64,000 bases of DNA from Vulcanococcus sp. Clear-D1 (lineage in GTDB: Bacteria; Cyanobacteriota; Cyanobacteriia; PCC-6307; Cyanobiaceae): the NCBI RefSeq assembly GCF_014654725.1, contig NZ_JACVZV010000024.1, positions 186,001 to 250,000 of the forward strand. The letters are read 5' to 3'. The translations under genes were made by a program, and so were the position numbers. Under the pieces are notes generated by a model that saw only the letters and a list, made by a program, of their open reading frames with translations, was not told the origin of the DNA and searched no databases. Shown here one piece after another: positions 18,619-26,369 of the stretch. Position 1 is the stretch's first letter, and each line of letters starts with the position of its first letter.

Positions 18619-20015
18619 CCCTCGCTCCCGCGCCACCGATGGGTCCAGCCACCCTTTCGGACAACACGCAAGCAGTCCTCCTCCTCACCTCGCCCCTGCT
18701 GGCGGGCGGTGACTCCGGAGCAGCAGGTGCCAAGGTCCTGAGCGCCGGCGAGTACAGCCAGCTGGCCAAAAGCCTGCTCCAGACGAAGCATCAGCCCGCC
18801 GACCTTCTGAACGGCTCAAAAGAGGCCCTGCTCAGTGCCGCACCTCCGGAGCTTGACCAAGCGCGTCTCAACCAATTGCTCTCGCGAGGCTTTCAGCTGA
18901 GCCAAGCGATTGAGCACTGGGCCAACCGCTCCATCACGGTGATCGGTCGCGCTGATGAGGCCTATCCGCGGCGCTACAAACAACGCCTTAAACATCAGGC
19001 CCCTCCGCTGCTTTACGCCTGCGGCAATCCCGAACTGCTGCATCAACCGGCGTTAGCAGTCGTTGGTTCGCGTGCCACCACAGAAGCGCTGCTGCAGCAA
19101 ACCGAGCAGATCGGCGCTTTGGCGGCTGCAGCGGGCATTGCGATTGTCTCCGGCGCTGCTCGAGGCGTAGACGAAGCCGCCATGGTCGGTGCGCTCCAGG
19201 CGGGTGGCTATGCGATCGGCGTCGTAGCCGACAGTCTCGAGAAGATGTGCGCCAAGCCCATCTGGCGCCAGGCCCTACTTGATGGACGATTGCTGCTGCT
19301 CTCCTCCGATGCACCCAGCGCGCGCTTCCAGGTCTGGCGGGCCCACGGGCGCAACAAGCTGATCTATGCCCTGGCCGATGCAGCCTTGGTCATGAGCTCA
19401 GCGAAGGGCAGTGGTGGCACCTGGGAAGGAGCCGTCGAGCAGCTCACCAAGCTCCAGTGCTGTCCTCTCTATGTCGTGGACGACCCTCGTGGTGGCGAAG
19501 GATTAGCGGCCCTGCATGACCAAGGTGCAGCGCTCTGGCCTTATCCCTCCACAGCAGAACGATTGAGGGAGGTGATCGCCAGCCAGCCATCACCCACCAA
19601 CGCATCCCACGAAACTTGCGAACCAGCTCCGGCAATGTCGGCTTTGGAAGTCGTGCAGGAATCGCTCCTTGAGCCACGCCCTTCTGGTGCTGAACAGTCA
19701 TCGGCCAAGGAACCACGCGCTGAGACGACTGAAGTGGAGATGAATCCAGTCGCCGCATCAGACGGCGGCGAACCACCAGCTCCGGAAGTCGAGCTCGAGC
19801 CCTTATCTGTCGGGTTGTCCATGACACCTGCAGAGCAGCTCTTGTCACTGGCCAACAAACTGCTCCTCGAAGCGTTGACGGAGGAGCGAACCGAGGATGA
19901 GTTAGAAGCCCTCCTGGGCTGCACCAAACCTCAGATCAAGGCCTGGTGTAAGAACCTTGTCAGCGAAGGACTGATTCGCAAACTCAACAAACCAGTCCGA
20001 TATTGCAAGCGCTGA
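18615..20015 (+). CDS. DprA-like nucleotide-binding protein (PsyrA/RqlI-like)
   Basis: The ATG at 18615 overlaps the RecQ stop (ATGA), which fixes the start; longer upstream frames are antitoxin-unlike. The 466-residue product has a DprA Rossmann fold: AVVGSRAT near residue 149, SGAARGVDEAA near 179, RNKLIYALADAALVMSS near 246 and GSGGTWEGAVEQL near 266. A linker rich in Glu/Pro/Ala runs from about 310 to 400. A winged helix follows (LLGCTKPQIKAWCKNLVSEGLIRKL). In PsyrTA-type pairs the DprA-like partner neutralises the RecQ-like toxin. Natural-competence DprA is the alternative, but the coupled RecQ-phosphoribosyltransferase gene argues against it. Confidence 0.87.
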   Translation: MTLAPAPPMGPATLSDNTQAVLLLTSPLLAGGDSGAAGAKVLSAGEYSQLAKSLLQTKHQPADLLNGSKEALLSAAPPELDQARLNQLLSRGFQLSQAIEHWANRSITVIGRADEAYPRRYKQRLKHQAPPLLYACGNPELLHQPALAVVGSRATTEALLQQTEQIGALAAAAGIAIVSGAARGVDEAAMVGALQAGGYAIGVVADSLEKMCAKPIWRQALLDGRLLLLSSDAPSARFQVWRAHGRNKLIYALADAALVMSSAKGSGGTWEGAVEQLTKLQCCPLYVVDDPRGGEGLAALHDQGAALWPYPSTAERLREVIASQPSPTNASHETCEPAPAMSALEVVQESLLEPRPSGAEQSSAKEPRAETTEVEMNPVAASDGGEPPAPEVELEPLSVGLSMTPAEQLLSLANKLLLEALTEERTEDELEALLGCTKPQIKAWCKNLVSEGLIRKLNKPVRYCKR

Positions 20016-20023
20016 GTTCCGCT

Positions 20024-20359
20024 TCAGCTCAGATCCAACACGGTCCAGGTCGTATTGGAGACCGGTCCGCAGGCCATGCCTGATGTCGTGATTTCAAAGG
20101 CCACCCAACCAGGCTGATCAACGCTTTTCAAGAATGCGATGACGTCGACGGCCTCATCAGCAGCATCCTGAATGGCTTGATGAGCCGCCCATGCCCCCTG
20201 CAACTCGCTCGCGAGTGCTTCCGGCTCGTTAGGAACTTCATCAAACCAGATTCCACGAATGGTGGTGGCGTTCGGCTCTCCGCTCTCCTTGAACACCCGC
20301 TCCCCTGTTGAAGGGCAAAAGAAATTCCAGTCGTCACGCTGGAGTTCGATGACTTGCAT
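20024..20359 (-). CDS. Hypothetical protein, 111 residues
   Basis: The acidic protein begins MQVIELQRDDWNFFCPSTG and includes a WVAFEITTSGMACGP segment. It converges on the DprA-like gene, with 8 nt between the two stops, and is not part of that operon. I recognise no domain. Regular codon usage and the absence of rare codons support it as real. Confidence 0.6.
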   Translation of the reverse strand: MQVIELQRDDWNFFCPSTGERVFKESGEPNATTIRGIWFDEVPNEPEALASELQGAWAAHQAIQDAADEAVDVIAFLKSVDQPGWVAFEITTSGMACGPVSNTTWTVLDLS

Positions 20360-20456
20360 GGTCTTGCTCTGTACTGAAGACCAGCCTCAACCCCGGGTGA
20401 TCATCGCGAGCAGGTTCTCCTGCGAATAACCAGGATGGACTCAGCAGCTTCACGCC

Positions 20457-21056
20457 GTGACCACCACTGAATCCCCGAGTCCCGAGGCTGTAGCGGCGCA
20501 AGCCGCACGCACGATTGCGCTGCAGATGCTCGAGGAACGCGGCCGCGGGGCGGTGTTGGTCGGCGTAGCCCGCGTGGACGCAGCCCTGGAGACCATGCTC
20601 CAGGCCGTCATGGCTCCAGGTCCGAGCAAAGGGGATGGGCTCTTCCAACCGGAACGCCCCCTGGGCTCCCTCGGCGCCAAGGTGGCGTTGGCCCATCGCC
20701 TCGGCCTCATCGACGATGCGGTGGAGCATGCCTTGGGTGTGTTGCGCAGGCTGCGCAATGCCTTTGCCCATTCGGCCGAGTCAGCCTCCCTCACTGACGA
20801 CACCCATCGAATGCGACTCGAGGCTGTCTATCTCGAAGTTCGCGCGAATCCGCTGTGGGGGCCACTCGAGGCCGTTCTTGCCGCTCAACCCCCATCAGCG
20901 CATGGCCCATTGGATGCAGCGCTTCGGGATTACATCCTGTTGATCACGATCCTGGTGGCCTTCCTGGAAGCCACCGCCAAGCAACTGAAGCCGGTCAAGC
21001 CACCCGTCGTCATGCGGTTTGCAGGCATCACCAAAGCCAACGACAGTCAGCCATGA
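20457..21056 (+). CDS. MltR/HEPN-like protein
   Basis: The GTG start gives 199 residues. RGAVLVGVARVDAALETML near residue 29 and the R-x4-H motif RNAFAH near 99 match the helical MltR (mannitol repressor)/HEPN-like fold. HEPN proteins often act as RNases in toxin-antitoxin and defence systems; MltR itself is not a nuclease. The last helix (YILLITILVAFLEATA) is hydrophobic. The stop overlaps the DUF1810 start (ATGA), so the two are probably made together. There is no mannitol operon nearby, so a sugar role is unlikely. Confidence 0.65.
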   Translation: MTTTESPSPEAVAAQAARTIALQMLEERGRGAVLVGVARVDAALETMLQAVMAPGPSKGDGLFQPERPLGSLGAKVALAHRLGLIDDAVEHALGVLRRLRNAFAHSAESASLTDDTHRMRLEAVYLEVRANPLWGPLEAVLAAQPPSAHGPLDAALRDYILLITILVAFLEATAKQLKPVKPPVVMRFAGITKANDSQP

Positions 21057-21505
21057 CCGCGAAGCTCCAGCGCTTCATCTCGGCTCAGAACGCTGGGAAC
21101 CCAAGCAGCTACGAGCGCGCGCTGGCTGAATTGAAGGCTGGACGCAAACGCAGCCACTGGATCTGGTTCGTGTTGCCGCAGCTGCAGGGTCTGGGCCGTT
21201 CAGCGATGGCGCAGCGCTTTGGGATCAATGGGCGGGCAGAAGCGCAGGCCTACCTGGAAGAGCCCTGCTTGCGGCAGCGGCTGGAGAAGGTGATCAGCGT
21301 GATCTGCGACCAGCTGGAGCTGCCCGGCCAAAGCCTCGAGCATTTGATGGGCAGTCACCTGGATACAGCCAAAACGATCAGCTGCCTGACCCTCTTTGAA
21401 GCCGCTGGCCTGTCAAGCGCTACTGAACTGCTGAACCAGCTGGGCCGGCGCTGCCCCAAGACACAGGCCCTGCTCAGCGCTCCTGTAACACCACCCCCTG
21501 CCTGA
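21053..21505 (+). CDS. DUF1810 family protein
   Basis: The 150-residue protein has the DUF1810 signature KRSHWIWFVLPQLQGLG near residue 34 and DTAKTISCLTLFE near 102. The N-terminal segment LQRFISAQ...SYERALAELKAG also fits. Family members are small helical proteins of unknown activity, encoded widely in bacteria and often near NADAR/ADP-ribose genes. It is coupled by a 4-nt overlap to the MltR/HEPN-like gene. Confidence 0.85.
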   Translation: MTAKLQRFISAQNAGNPSSYERALAELKAGRKRSHWIWFVLPQLQGLGRSAMAQRFGINGRAEAQAYLEEPCLRQRLEKVISVICDQLELPGQSLEHLMGSHLDTAKTISCLTLFEAAGLSSATELLNQLGRRCPKTQALLSAPVTPPPA

Positions 21506-21764
21506 GCACGGTGACGCGATCCACCGCAACCTGATCCGCCATCGGGTGACTGAGGCGCAGCTGCTGCAGAAGCGCCCAGTCGAGCTGCTCTCCCTCCAGC
21601 CAAGCCGGGAACCATTGGATGCGGCTCATCGACAGCCAAGCGGGCCAGCGCTCAGGCACGGTGTCACCAGCCGTCGTCCCAGCCACCCACACCGTGGCGG
21701 TCTCGCCCTGCTGCAAGACGCGGTAGTGCACCTGCAGCTTGTTGTGGGGGAGGCCTCTGCTCAT
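21474..21764 (-). CDS. Hypothetical protein, 96 residues
   Basis: The start at 21764 was chosen because its ATG overlaps the stop of the upstream Nif11-domain gene (ATGA). The product is rich in Trp (RWPAWLSMSRIQWFPAWLEG). Its end overlaps the convergent DUF1810 gene by 32 nt. No domain recognised. Coupling to a Nif11 gene suggests a shared role. Confidence 0.55.
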   Translation of the reverse strand: MSRGLPHNKLQVHYRVLQQGETATVWVAGTTAGDTVPERWPAWLSMSRIQWFPAWLEGEQLDWALLQQLRLSHPMADQVAVDRVTVLRQGVVLQER

Positions 21765-21958
21765 CCCTGCGCCTGGCGTTCGTTCTCCTGCTGCTCCTCC
21801 TGCCACGCCCGCTGCAGATCCATCCGCGTGATCCGGTAGCCCAGTCGCCGTGCCGCCAGGATCAGCTCCTTGCGGGAGCGGCAGTGCTTGAGGGCGCGTT
21901 GGAGCGCTGCATCAGCCTCCACGTCGGCCACAAAACGCTCCAGCTCTGACCAGCTCAT
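21761..21958 (-). CDS. Nif11-domain small protein
   Basis: From the ATG at 21958 the 65-residue product starts MSWSELERFVADVEADAAL and continues with LAARRLGYRITRMDLQRAW, the Nif11 pattern. Nif11 domains serve as leader regions of ribosomal peptides (for example prochlorosins) or as stand-alone proteins. Here no double-glycine site and no Cys/Ser/Thr core follows; the tail is Gln/Glu rich. It is thus probably not a peptide precursor. An upstream in-frame ATG at 22072 exists but adds an unlikely leader. Confidence 0.65.
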   Translation of the reverse strand: MSWSELERFVADVEADAALQRALKHCRSRKELILAARRLGYRITRMDLQRAWQEEQQENERQAQG

Positions 21959-22052
21959 GGGAGGGGAACCCCTGGGTCTCTCACCATGCCAAGAGCCTCT
22001 GAAGTGCGCCAGGTTCCGCAGATCACACTCCGCCAAACCTTGCGTCAGCACT

Positions 22053-22098
22053 GAGAAAACCGGCCGGGACACCGGCCGGCGGGAGGCAAAGCCTCCCG
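22053..22098 (-). terminator. Rho-independent terminator after the gene at 22106
   Basis: On the - strand there are two stacked hairpins: CGGGAGG/CCTCCCG with a CTTTG loop, then CCGGCCGG/CCGGCCGG with a TGTC loop followed by TTTTCTC. Confidence 0.8.
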
Positions 22099-22105
22099 AG
22101 GCAGC

Positions 22106-22321
22106 TCAGATCACTGAGACCGTGGTGCCCTTACGGCCCTGGAAATAACGGGCCATTGCATAGGCCGATTCAGCAGGGATCAGGCGGAGCTTTTTGACAG
22201 GCTTCCCGCGACGACCGATCGGGGTGGTGATGCGCTCATGGCCATAGGCCTTGATGCCATCGGGATAGGTGTGGAGCACCAGGAAGCGGATCTCGCAGCA
22301 GGGAGCGGTGGGGCGTGCCAT
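22106..22321 (-). CDS. Small basic hypothetical protein, 71 residues
   Basis: It starts MARPTAPCCEIRFLVLHTYP, continues with GIKAYGHERITTPIG and ends in a basic region (RGKPVKKLRLIP). The ATG lies inside one arm of a long inverted repeat. The other arm carries a degenerate copy of the same gene start in opposite orientation, followed by an equivalent LVR...LKVYGQEWIT segment. No known domain. The clear terminator 8 nt downstream supports expression. Confidence 0.65.
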   Translation of the reverse strand: MARPTAPCCEIRFLVLHTYPDGIKAYGHERITTPIGRRGKPVKKLRLIPAESAYAMARYFQGRKGTTVSVI

Positions 22322-22466
22322 GGAAGGGGAAGGCGTGGAACACCCCGACCGAGGCCCACTGCGGCGAAGGCGGCAAGGACTGCGTAGCAGCCCGGCCTGA
22401 TCCTTGCCGCCTTCGACGCAGTGGGCACGCTGGGAGGGTCCACGCCGCTTCCATGGCACGCGCCGC
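22313..22466. repeat. Long inverted repeat around two opposed gene starts
   Basis: The outer arms share GCGTGCCATGGAAG and its complement (22313-22326 and 22446-22459). The inner arms share a 25-bp match with one mismatch, built on CCCACTGCG and GAAGGCGGCAAGG, separated by a loop of about 20 bases near 22390. Intervening segments also pair in part. The structure looks like an inverted duplication of a promoter plus gene start, or a small hairpin element. Confidence 0.8.
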
Positions 22467-22565
22467 CGCGGCTGTGTGGTGAGCCGATTGCTGGTGCGGA
22501 CCGGAAGGAAGAGCCTCAAGGTCTATGGCCAGGAGTGGATCACCGAGAGGGTGAGCAGTCCCTGA
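22453..22565 (+). pseudogene. Degenerate inverted copy of the gene at 22106-22321
   Basis: From the ATG at 22453 the first codons read MARAAAAVW and then stop. In the next frame from 22476 the codons read VVSRLLVRTGRKSLKVYGQ, then EWITE, and stop at 22565. This parallels CEIRFLVLH...IKAYGHERITT of the - strand gene. A frameshift thus separates start and body. It is either a dead paralogue or a 29-residue peptide with a GTG start. Confidence 0.55.
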
Positions 22566-22788
22566 AATGCACCGCACCGGCTCAAGACGCACCACCAGAT
22601 GCGCCGCGCCGGGCACCTCCAGGATCGCCCCTTGTCAAGGGCTGACGCGAGGCGAGTGACTGGTTGGTGTGGCGCGATCGCCCCGGCTGTGCCGGTGCTC
22701 ACCGCGCATCAGCGGATGGACTCGCCCCTTGACTGGCGGAGCGGTCCTTGAGGCGTTCCGTCGCTGCGCCGGAAGGCGTCAGTTCGTC

Positions 22789-23064
22789 ATGGTCAGCCAT
22801 GCCGTTGGTTTTGGTCCTGAGGATCCGGTCTCCTTGGTTGAGTCCTGCTATCGGGCCGTGGAGTGGCTGCTCGCCACCCACACCGCCAAAGGGCTTCTGA
22901 TTCCCAGGCCCTGGATCGATCACCCCTATGGGGAGGAAGAGATCGCGTTGCTTGAGGAGGAGTTGCTGCCCGCGATGGCGGTGTTTCTCTCGCGGGTGGA
23001 GGCGATTGATCGGGCGATTGAGGCCGATCAGGAGCTGGAGTTCAAAGCTCATCAGGCCCGCTGA
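22789..23064 (+). CDS. Hypothetical protein, 91 residues
   Basis: The ATG at 22789 gives MVSHAVGFGPEDPVSLVES. The body has PRPWIDHPYGEEEIALLEEEL and an acidic C-terminal helix. A start further upstream (22669) would add a low-complexity Arg-rich leader and is less likely. A hairpin with a T-run follows the stop. No family recognised. Confidence 0.55.
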   Translation: MVSHAVGFGPEDPVSLVESCYRAVEWLLATHTAKGLLIPRPWIDHPYGEEEIALLEEELLPAMAVFLSRVEAIDRAIEADQELEFKAHQAR

Positions 23065-23069
23065 GGGCC

Positions 23070-23094
23070 AGGCCGGCGGTGGCCGGCCTTTTCT
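23070..23094 (+). terminator. Terminator after the gene at 22789
   Basis: AGGCCGGC and GCCGGCCT pair around a GGTG loop and are followed by TTTCT. Confidence 0.75.
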
Positions 23095-23113
23095 GCTGTT
23101 CCCGTTGGGCGGG

Positions 23114-23503
23114 TCAGCTGTTGATCGGGTTGCGCGGTTCCAGAGGAAGAATGCGCACCCGTTGACGGCGCTCATCGGCAACGATCAGGGCACCTTGATC
23201 CAGCTCATCGCTGTAGCTCCCGAGAAGATTGAGCACCAGCGAACCGATCACCTCAGGCAACACGTTCAAGCAGCGCACCTGCAGAACACTGGGGCCATCG
23301 GCACCAGAGAGGGCAAGCATGGTCCCGAAGTCGAGATCGTGGGTAAAGACCGCATAGCGATGGGCCAGGGCCCAGGCCATCAGGTCGCCATCCGGAGCGC
23401 GTGGATCGCCCACCTCGGACCAATGCACCGCCTCGTGACCGGCTGCTTGAAGGAGAGGGATCCACTCAGTCGACAAGTTCATATCGACCAGAAGCCGCGC
23501 CAT
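23114..23503 (-). CDS. DUF5615 PIN-like toxin
   Basis: The 129-residue protein starts MARLLVDMNLSTEWIPLL with the first PIN aspartate at residue 7. It has TRDLDF-like FTHDLDFGTML near 53, the second acidic site, and a late VRILPL strand. DUF5615 proteins are small PIN-like RNases. The gene directly follows a DUF433 gene with a 1-nt overlap, the usual toxin-antitoxin order for this pair. Confidence 0.85.
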   Translation of the reverse strand: MARLLVDMNLSTEWIPLLQAAGHEAVHWSEVGDPRAPDGDLMAWALAHRYAVFTHDLDFGTMLALSGADGPSVLQVRCLNVLPEVIGSLVLNLLGSYSDELDQGALIVADERRQRVRILPLEPRNPINS

Positions 23504-23730
23504 CAGGTCAGCACCAGCGCCTCCTCTCGCTCCTCGAGGCGCCAGGCGGCGTAAGCCAGTGCCTCATCGATATCGGGTGATTCCAGCAGTGGGTAAGCCG
23601 CCAGGATTCGCTCTCGGCTGACGCCACTGGCCACAAGGCCAACGATGGTGCCAACGCTGATCCGTAGCCCGCGGATACAGGGCTTACCGCCCATCACAGC
23701 TGGGTCGTGCGTGATTCGAGAGAAGGCCAT
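23503..23730 (-). CDS. DUF433 antitoxin
   Basis: The 75-residue protein has the DUF433 pattern: ITHDPAVMGGKPCIRGLRI near residue 6, then a helix-turn-helix-like VGTIVGLVASGVSRERILAAYP. DUF433 proteins pair with PIN-like DUF5615 toxins as antitoxins and autorepressors. It is coupled to the toxin gene. Confidence 0.87.
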   Translation of the reverse strand: MAFSRITHDPAVMGGKPCIRGLRISVGTIVGLVASGVSRERILAAYPLLESPDIDEALAYAAWRLEEREEALVLT

Positions 23731-23757
23731 GGGATCAGCGTAGGCAGCGCGAAGGGA

Positions 23758-24606
23758 TCAAGCCGTAGCGGATTCCGCGAGGAAGCTCTCAATCCAGCGC
23801 TGGTGCCGGCTGGTGGTGATCAGCCCGGCCAGGGATGGTTGAGCCTCAGGCACCTGGAAGGCAGCGCGGAAGCCTTTGGAGAAGGCCTCGAGCCGAGCGG
23901 GGGCGAGGGCCTTGATCCGTTCCTGCAGCCCAGTGATGGCGGCAGGCTGGAGGGGAGCATCAGCCGCCGCAACCGGCGCCTTGGCATCGCTCACCTGGCG
24001 CTGCTGCTTGTCGTAGAGCGCCAGGCCAAAGGGATTGCCAAAGGTCATCAACGCCCGCTTGGTGGCATCGGTCTCCGCTTCCTTGAGGGCCGATTCATGG
24101 GCCAGGCCCTTGTCGGCATCAATGCCATGGCCGGCGCCTGAGCCCTCACGGATCAGGGTGCGGTGGCCGGCGGTCACCGTGATGCGCACGCGGGCCGTGT
24201 AGGTGACACCCCAGCCGCTTTTGCGATCACGCCCGATTGGGCGTTCGTGTTCCGCCACGCAGCGGCTGATCAGGGTGCAGCGCTCCCAGCCATCAAACCC
24301 AAAGATGCGGTTGGCCTCTGCAATCACCTGCCACCCCTCGAGATAGCTCACCCGGCTGCGGCCCTGCTCCCGCTGCCGCACATTGGCCCGATCGAGGGGA
24401 GCCGAAAGAGCAGCCACCTGCCTCTCCGAAAAGCCGCTGCCTGGGCCAGAGGCCCCCTCGAGGTGGGCGGTTGCAGGGGCGGGCGATGGTTGAGCAGCGT
24501 CTTGGCTGAGGGTGTCGCGCAGCAGCTGGAGCGTTGTGGGTGGCCGGCTGGTGGCGTTGCGGCGAATTGGAGCTGAGTGGGAGGTGGCTGTGGATGTGAT
24601 GGCCAT
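23758..24606 (-). CDS. Rad52/22-family single-strand annealing protein
   Basis: The 282-residue product (start at 24606, MAITSTATSHS) has the Rad52 core at about 85-215: YLEGWQVIAEANRIFGFDGW, then VTYTARVRITV and HESALKEAETDATKRALMTFGN. Rad52-like proteins anneal complementary DNA strands during repair and in phage-type recombination. The N-terminal 70 residues are a low-complexity linker and the C-terminus is Ala/Pro rich. It follows a Gp157 gene and a SLOG gene on the same strand, with a LexA-like box at the head of the group, so DNA-damage induction is likely. The leader has no clear Shine-Dalgarno and contains ACTCCACACAC. Confidence 0.88.
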   Translation of the reverse strand: MAITSTATSHSAPIRRNATSRPPTTLQLLRDTLSQDAAQPSPAPATAHLEGASGPGSGFSERQVAALSAPLDRANVRQREQGRSRVSYLEGWQVIAEANRIFGFDGWERCTLISRCVAEHERPIGRDRKSGWGVTYTARVRITVTAGHRTLIREGSGAGHGIDADKGLAHESALKEAETDATKRALMTFGNPFGLALYDKQQRQVSDAKAPVAAADAPLQPAAITGLQERIKALAPARLEAFSKGFRAAFQVPEAQPSLAGLITTSRHQRWIESFLAESATA

Positions 24607-24690
24607 GGCAAAGAATCTGTGTGTGGAGTGGAAGAAAGAAAGTGGCGCCCGCACCGGCAAAACCCCATCGAGAAGGGGCCCCTGGCCCCC

Positions 24691-25344
24691 TCAGGTGATG
24701 GACCAGTGGCGGCGTTTGATGAGGCGTGCGCCGGGTACGGCTGTTGCGGAGAGGGAGAAGGCGAGGTGGGCGGCTTCTGGTTTGGGGAGGCCGGAGATGG
24801 CGGATGAGATGACGGAACGGATGCGGGCCTTGATGGAGGTTTTGTTGGGAGTGGTGGTGGTTTGGGTGGTGAGGAGATCTGGGGGGAGGAGACCTGCGTC
24901 ATCGATCTCGATGGCTTCTGTGGTGCGTGAGGTGAGGCGGTGATCGAGGAGGTTGTGGGCGGTGGCGGATGGATCGAGGCGGGAGAGGAGATGGATGAGG
25001 GTGGATTCGAGGGCGTCAGCGCGGTTGTCTTCTCGTTTGGCGAGAGCTGAGAAGCGCTTGGATTGAGAAGAGTGGTAGTTGGCTTCTGCGCGGAGGCGTT
25101 CGATCACCCAACAGGTGGCATCGGCTTTGCGCAGGAAGGCCTCGCGTTTGTTGTCTTCCAGGGCGAGGGATTCCTCGAGGTCGGCAATGGCGAGAGCACG
25201 TTCGTCGTCGTCCTCGGTGTCGAGGCGTTCGGAGAGGCGAGCAATCCAGGAGGTTTCGGCTTGGAGGTCGGTACCGAGCTCCCAGAGGGTGGGGAGCTGC
25301 GGGGAGGCGGCTGGAGGAGTGGTGACGGGAATGGCGACAGACAT
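24691..25344 (-). CDS. Siphovirus Gp157-like coiled-coil protein
   Basis: The start at 25344 (MSVAIPVTTPP) gives 217 residues; upstream codons in this frame overlap the SLOG gene and look random. The middle is a long acidic/coiled helix (ERALAIADLEESLALEDNK, then RLRAEANYHSSQSKRF) as in the Gp157 family of phages and cyanobacteria. The C-terminus is basic (KARIRSVISSAIS). Gp157 is tied to phage resistance and recombination loci. The leader carries ATTCCTCACACC 10 nt before the start instead of a Shine-Dalgarno. Confidence 0.8.
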   Translation of the reverse strand: MSVAIPVTTPPAASPQLPTLWELGTDLQAETSWIARLSERLDTEDDDERALAIADLEESLALEDNKREAFLRKADATCWVIERLRAEANYHSSQSKRFSALAKREDNRADALESTLIHLLSRLDPSATAHNLLDHRLTSRTTEAIEIDDAGLLPPDLLTTQTTTTPNKTSIKARIRSVISSAISGLPKPEAAHLAFSLSATAVPGARLIKRRHWSIT

Positions 25345-25394
25345 CGGTGTGTGGGTGTGAGGAATGGGGGAGGAAAGGGAATGGAGCCGTTGGC

Positions 25395-25883
25395 CTATGC
25401 CGCCTGTGGGATCTGGAGCACCTCGATGGGAATGGCCGAGCGGCGGCTGAGGCGATGGGCCTGATCGAGCAGGGAGGCGGTGCCACGTGAACCGGGGAAG
25501 CCGACCACCAGAAGGCCGGCCCCCATAGGCAGGGCTGCCAACACATCGAGCGAGCGCTGGAGCATCTGGCGATTGCGGATCGGCCCAGCGGCGCGGCCGT
25601 GTTGCTTCCAGGCAGCGGGGCAGGCGATCTGAAGCCAACCGAGCTGATCGGCAGCAGCGGCAATGGCTTGATCCGCGCCGCGGGCAGCGCCATGGAGCAG
25701 GGCCTGCACCAGGCGGCCACGGGTGGCACGCAGGAGATGGGTGGCGATCAATTCGGGGGGCCAGGTGAGATCACGGCCACCACCGGCCACAACCACGAGC
25801 TGGCCGCTACCTGGCGGAAGGATCGAGGCAAATAGAGAACCATCAGGCGGCGCCAATGCGGCGGCCTGAGCAAGCGAAAGCAT
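25395..25883 (-). CDS. SLOG/DUF2493-like nucleotide-binding protein
   Basis: The 162-residue protein has VVVAGGGRDL near residue 31, LLHGAARGADQAI near 62, and GLLVVGFPGSRGTASLLDQA near 122. These are the three loops of the DUF2493/SLOG Rossmann fold, which binds nucleotide ligands such as ADP-ribose or NAD derivatives in conflict systems. It is the first gene of the group that includes Gp157 and Rad52. The LexA-like box lies about 85 nt upstream of its start. Confidence 0.8.
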   Translation of the reverse strand: MLSLAQAAALAPPDGSLFASILPPGSGQLVVVAGGGRDLTWPPELIATHLLRATRGRLVQALLHGAARGADQAIAAAADQLGWLQIACPAAWKQHGRAAGPIRNRQMLQRSLDVLAALPMGAGLLVVGFPGSRGTASLLDQAHRLSRRSAIPIEVLQIPQAA

Positions 25884-26369
25884 GGGAAGAAAATGAGCGT
25901 AGAAGGATTTCTTTCAAGGGCTCCGGCTACAGCGGAGGCCATCCCTTGATCACCCCTCAATTGTATCAGTACGGGCGTACTATGCGCTAGGTGAGACGGG
26001 GTCTGCGAGGCTCTCTTCTTGAATCTTTACGGCTCTAGAACCAGGCATCTGAGGCATCAGCAGCATGGCTATTCGTCAAAGAGCCGAGCACACGGAAACA
26101 CTCCAGAACGAAGCCATCAAGAGCGCTTGCAGGCGCCTCAGACGGGCCCCAATGCGCCGGGCCACCGCAGCCGCGGGAGGACGCCATGCCTGCAGAACCA
26201 ACGCCACACATCCCGGCGGCGGCAAGGAAGGTAATGATCACGCGAGCGCCAGGGCCGGTGTCCGCGCAGCGGCTACGCCGGCTCGCCTAGCCCTGGCGCC
26301 GTGTGACATCCTCAAATTCCGCCGCAGGGTGGCGACTGAGCGCTTACGGCGTGCGCTTGCTGCAACGAA
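25884..26369. other. Intergenic region with promoter; no supported gene
   Basis: Its left part holds the promoter of the SLOG-Gp157-Rad52 group. A + strand frame at 26065-26373 (102 residues, Arg/Ala rich) is open, but its composition looks like GC-rich noise. I see no RNA gene here. Confidence 0.5.
25968..25981 (-). promoter_or_regulatory. LexA-like operator before the SLOG-Gp157-Rad52 group
   Basis: AGTACGGGCGTACT is a near-perfect palindrome. It fits the cyanobacterial LexA consensus RGTACNNNDGTWCB except at the D position. A TACAAT-like -10 on the - strand sits beside it, so binding would block transcription of the recombination genes. Confidence 0.6.

Noticed and set aside
21761..21958. 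Lanthipeptide (prochlorosin) precursor
   Set aside because: No Gly-Gly cleavage site or Cys-rich core after the Nif11 domain, and no LanM-type gene in view.
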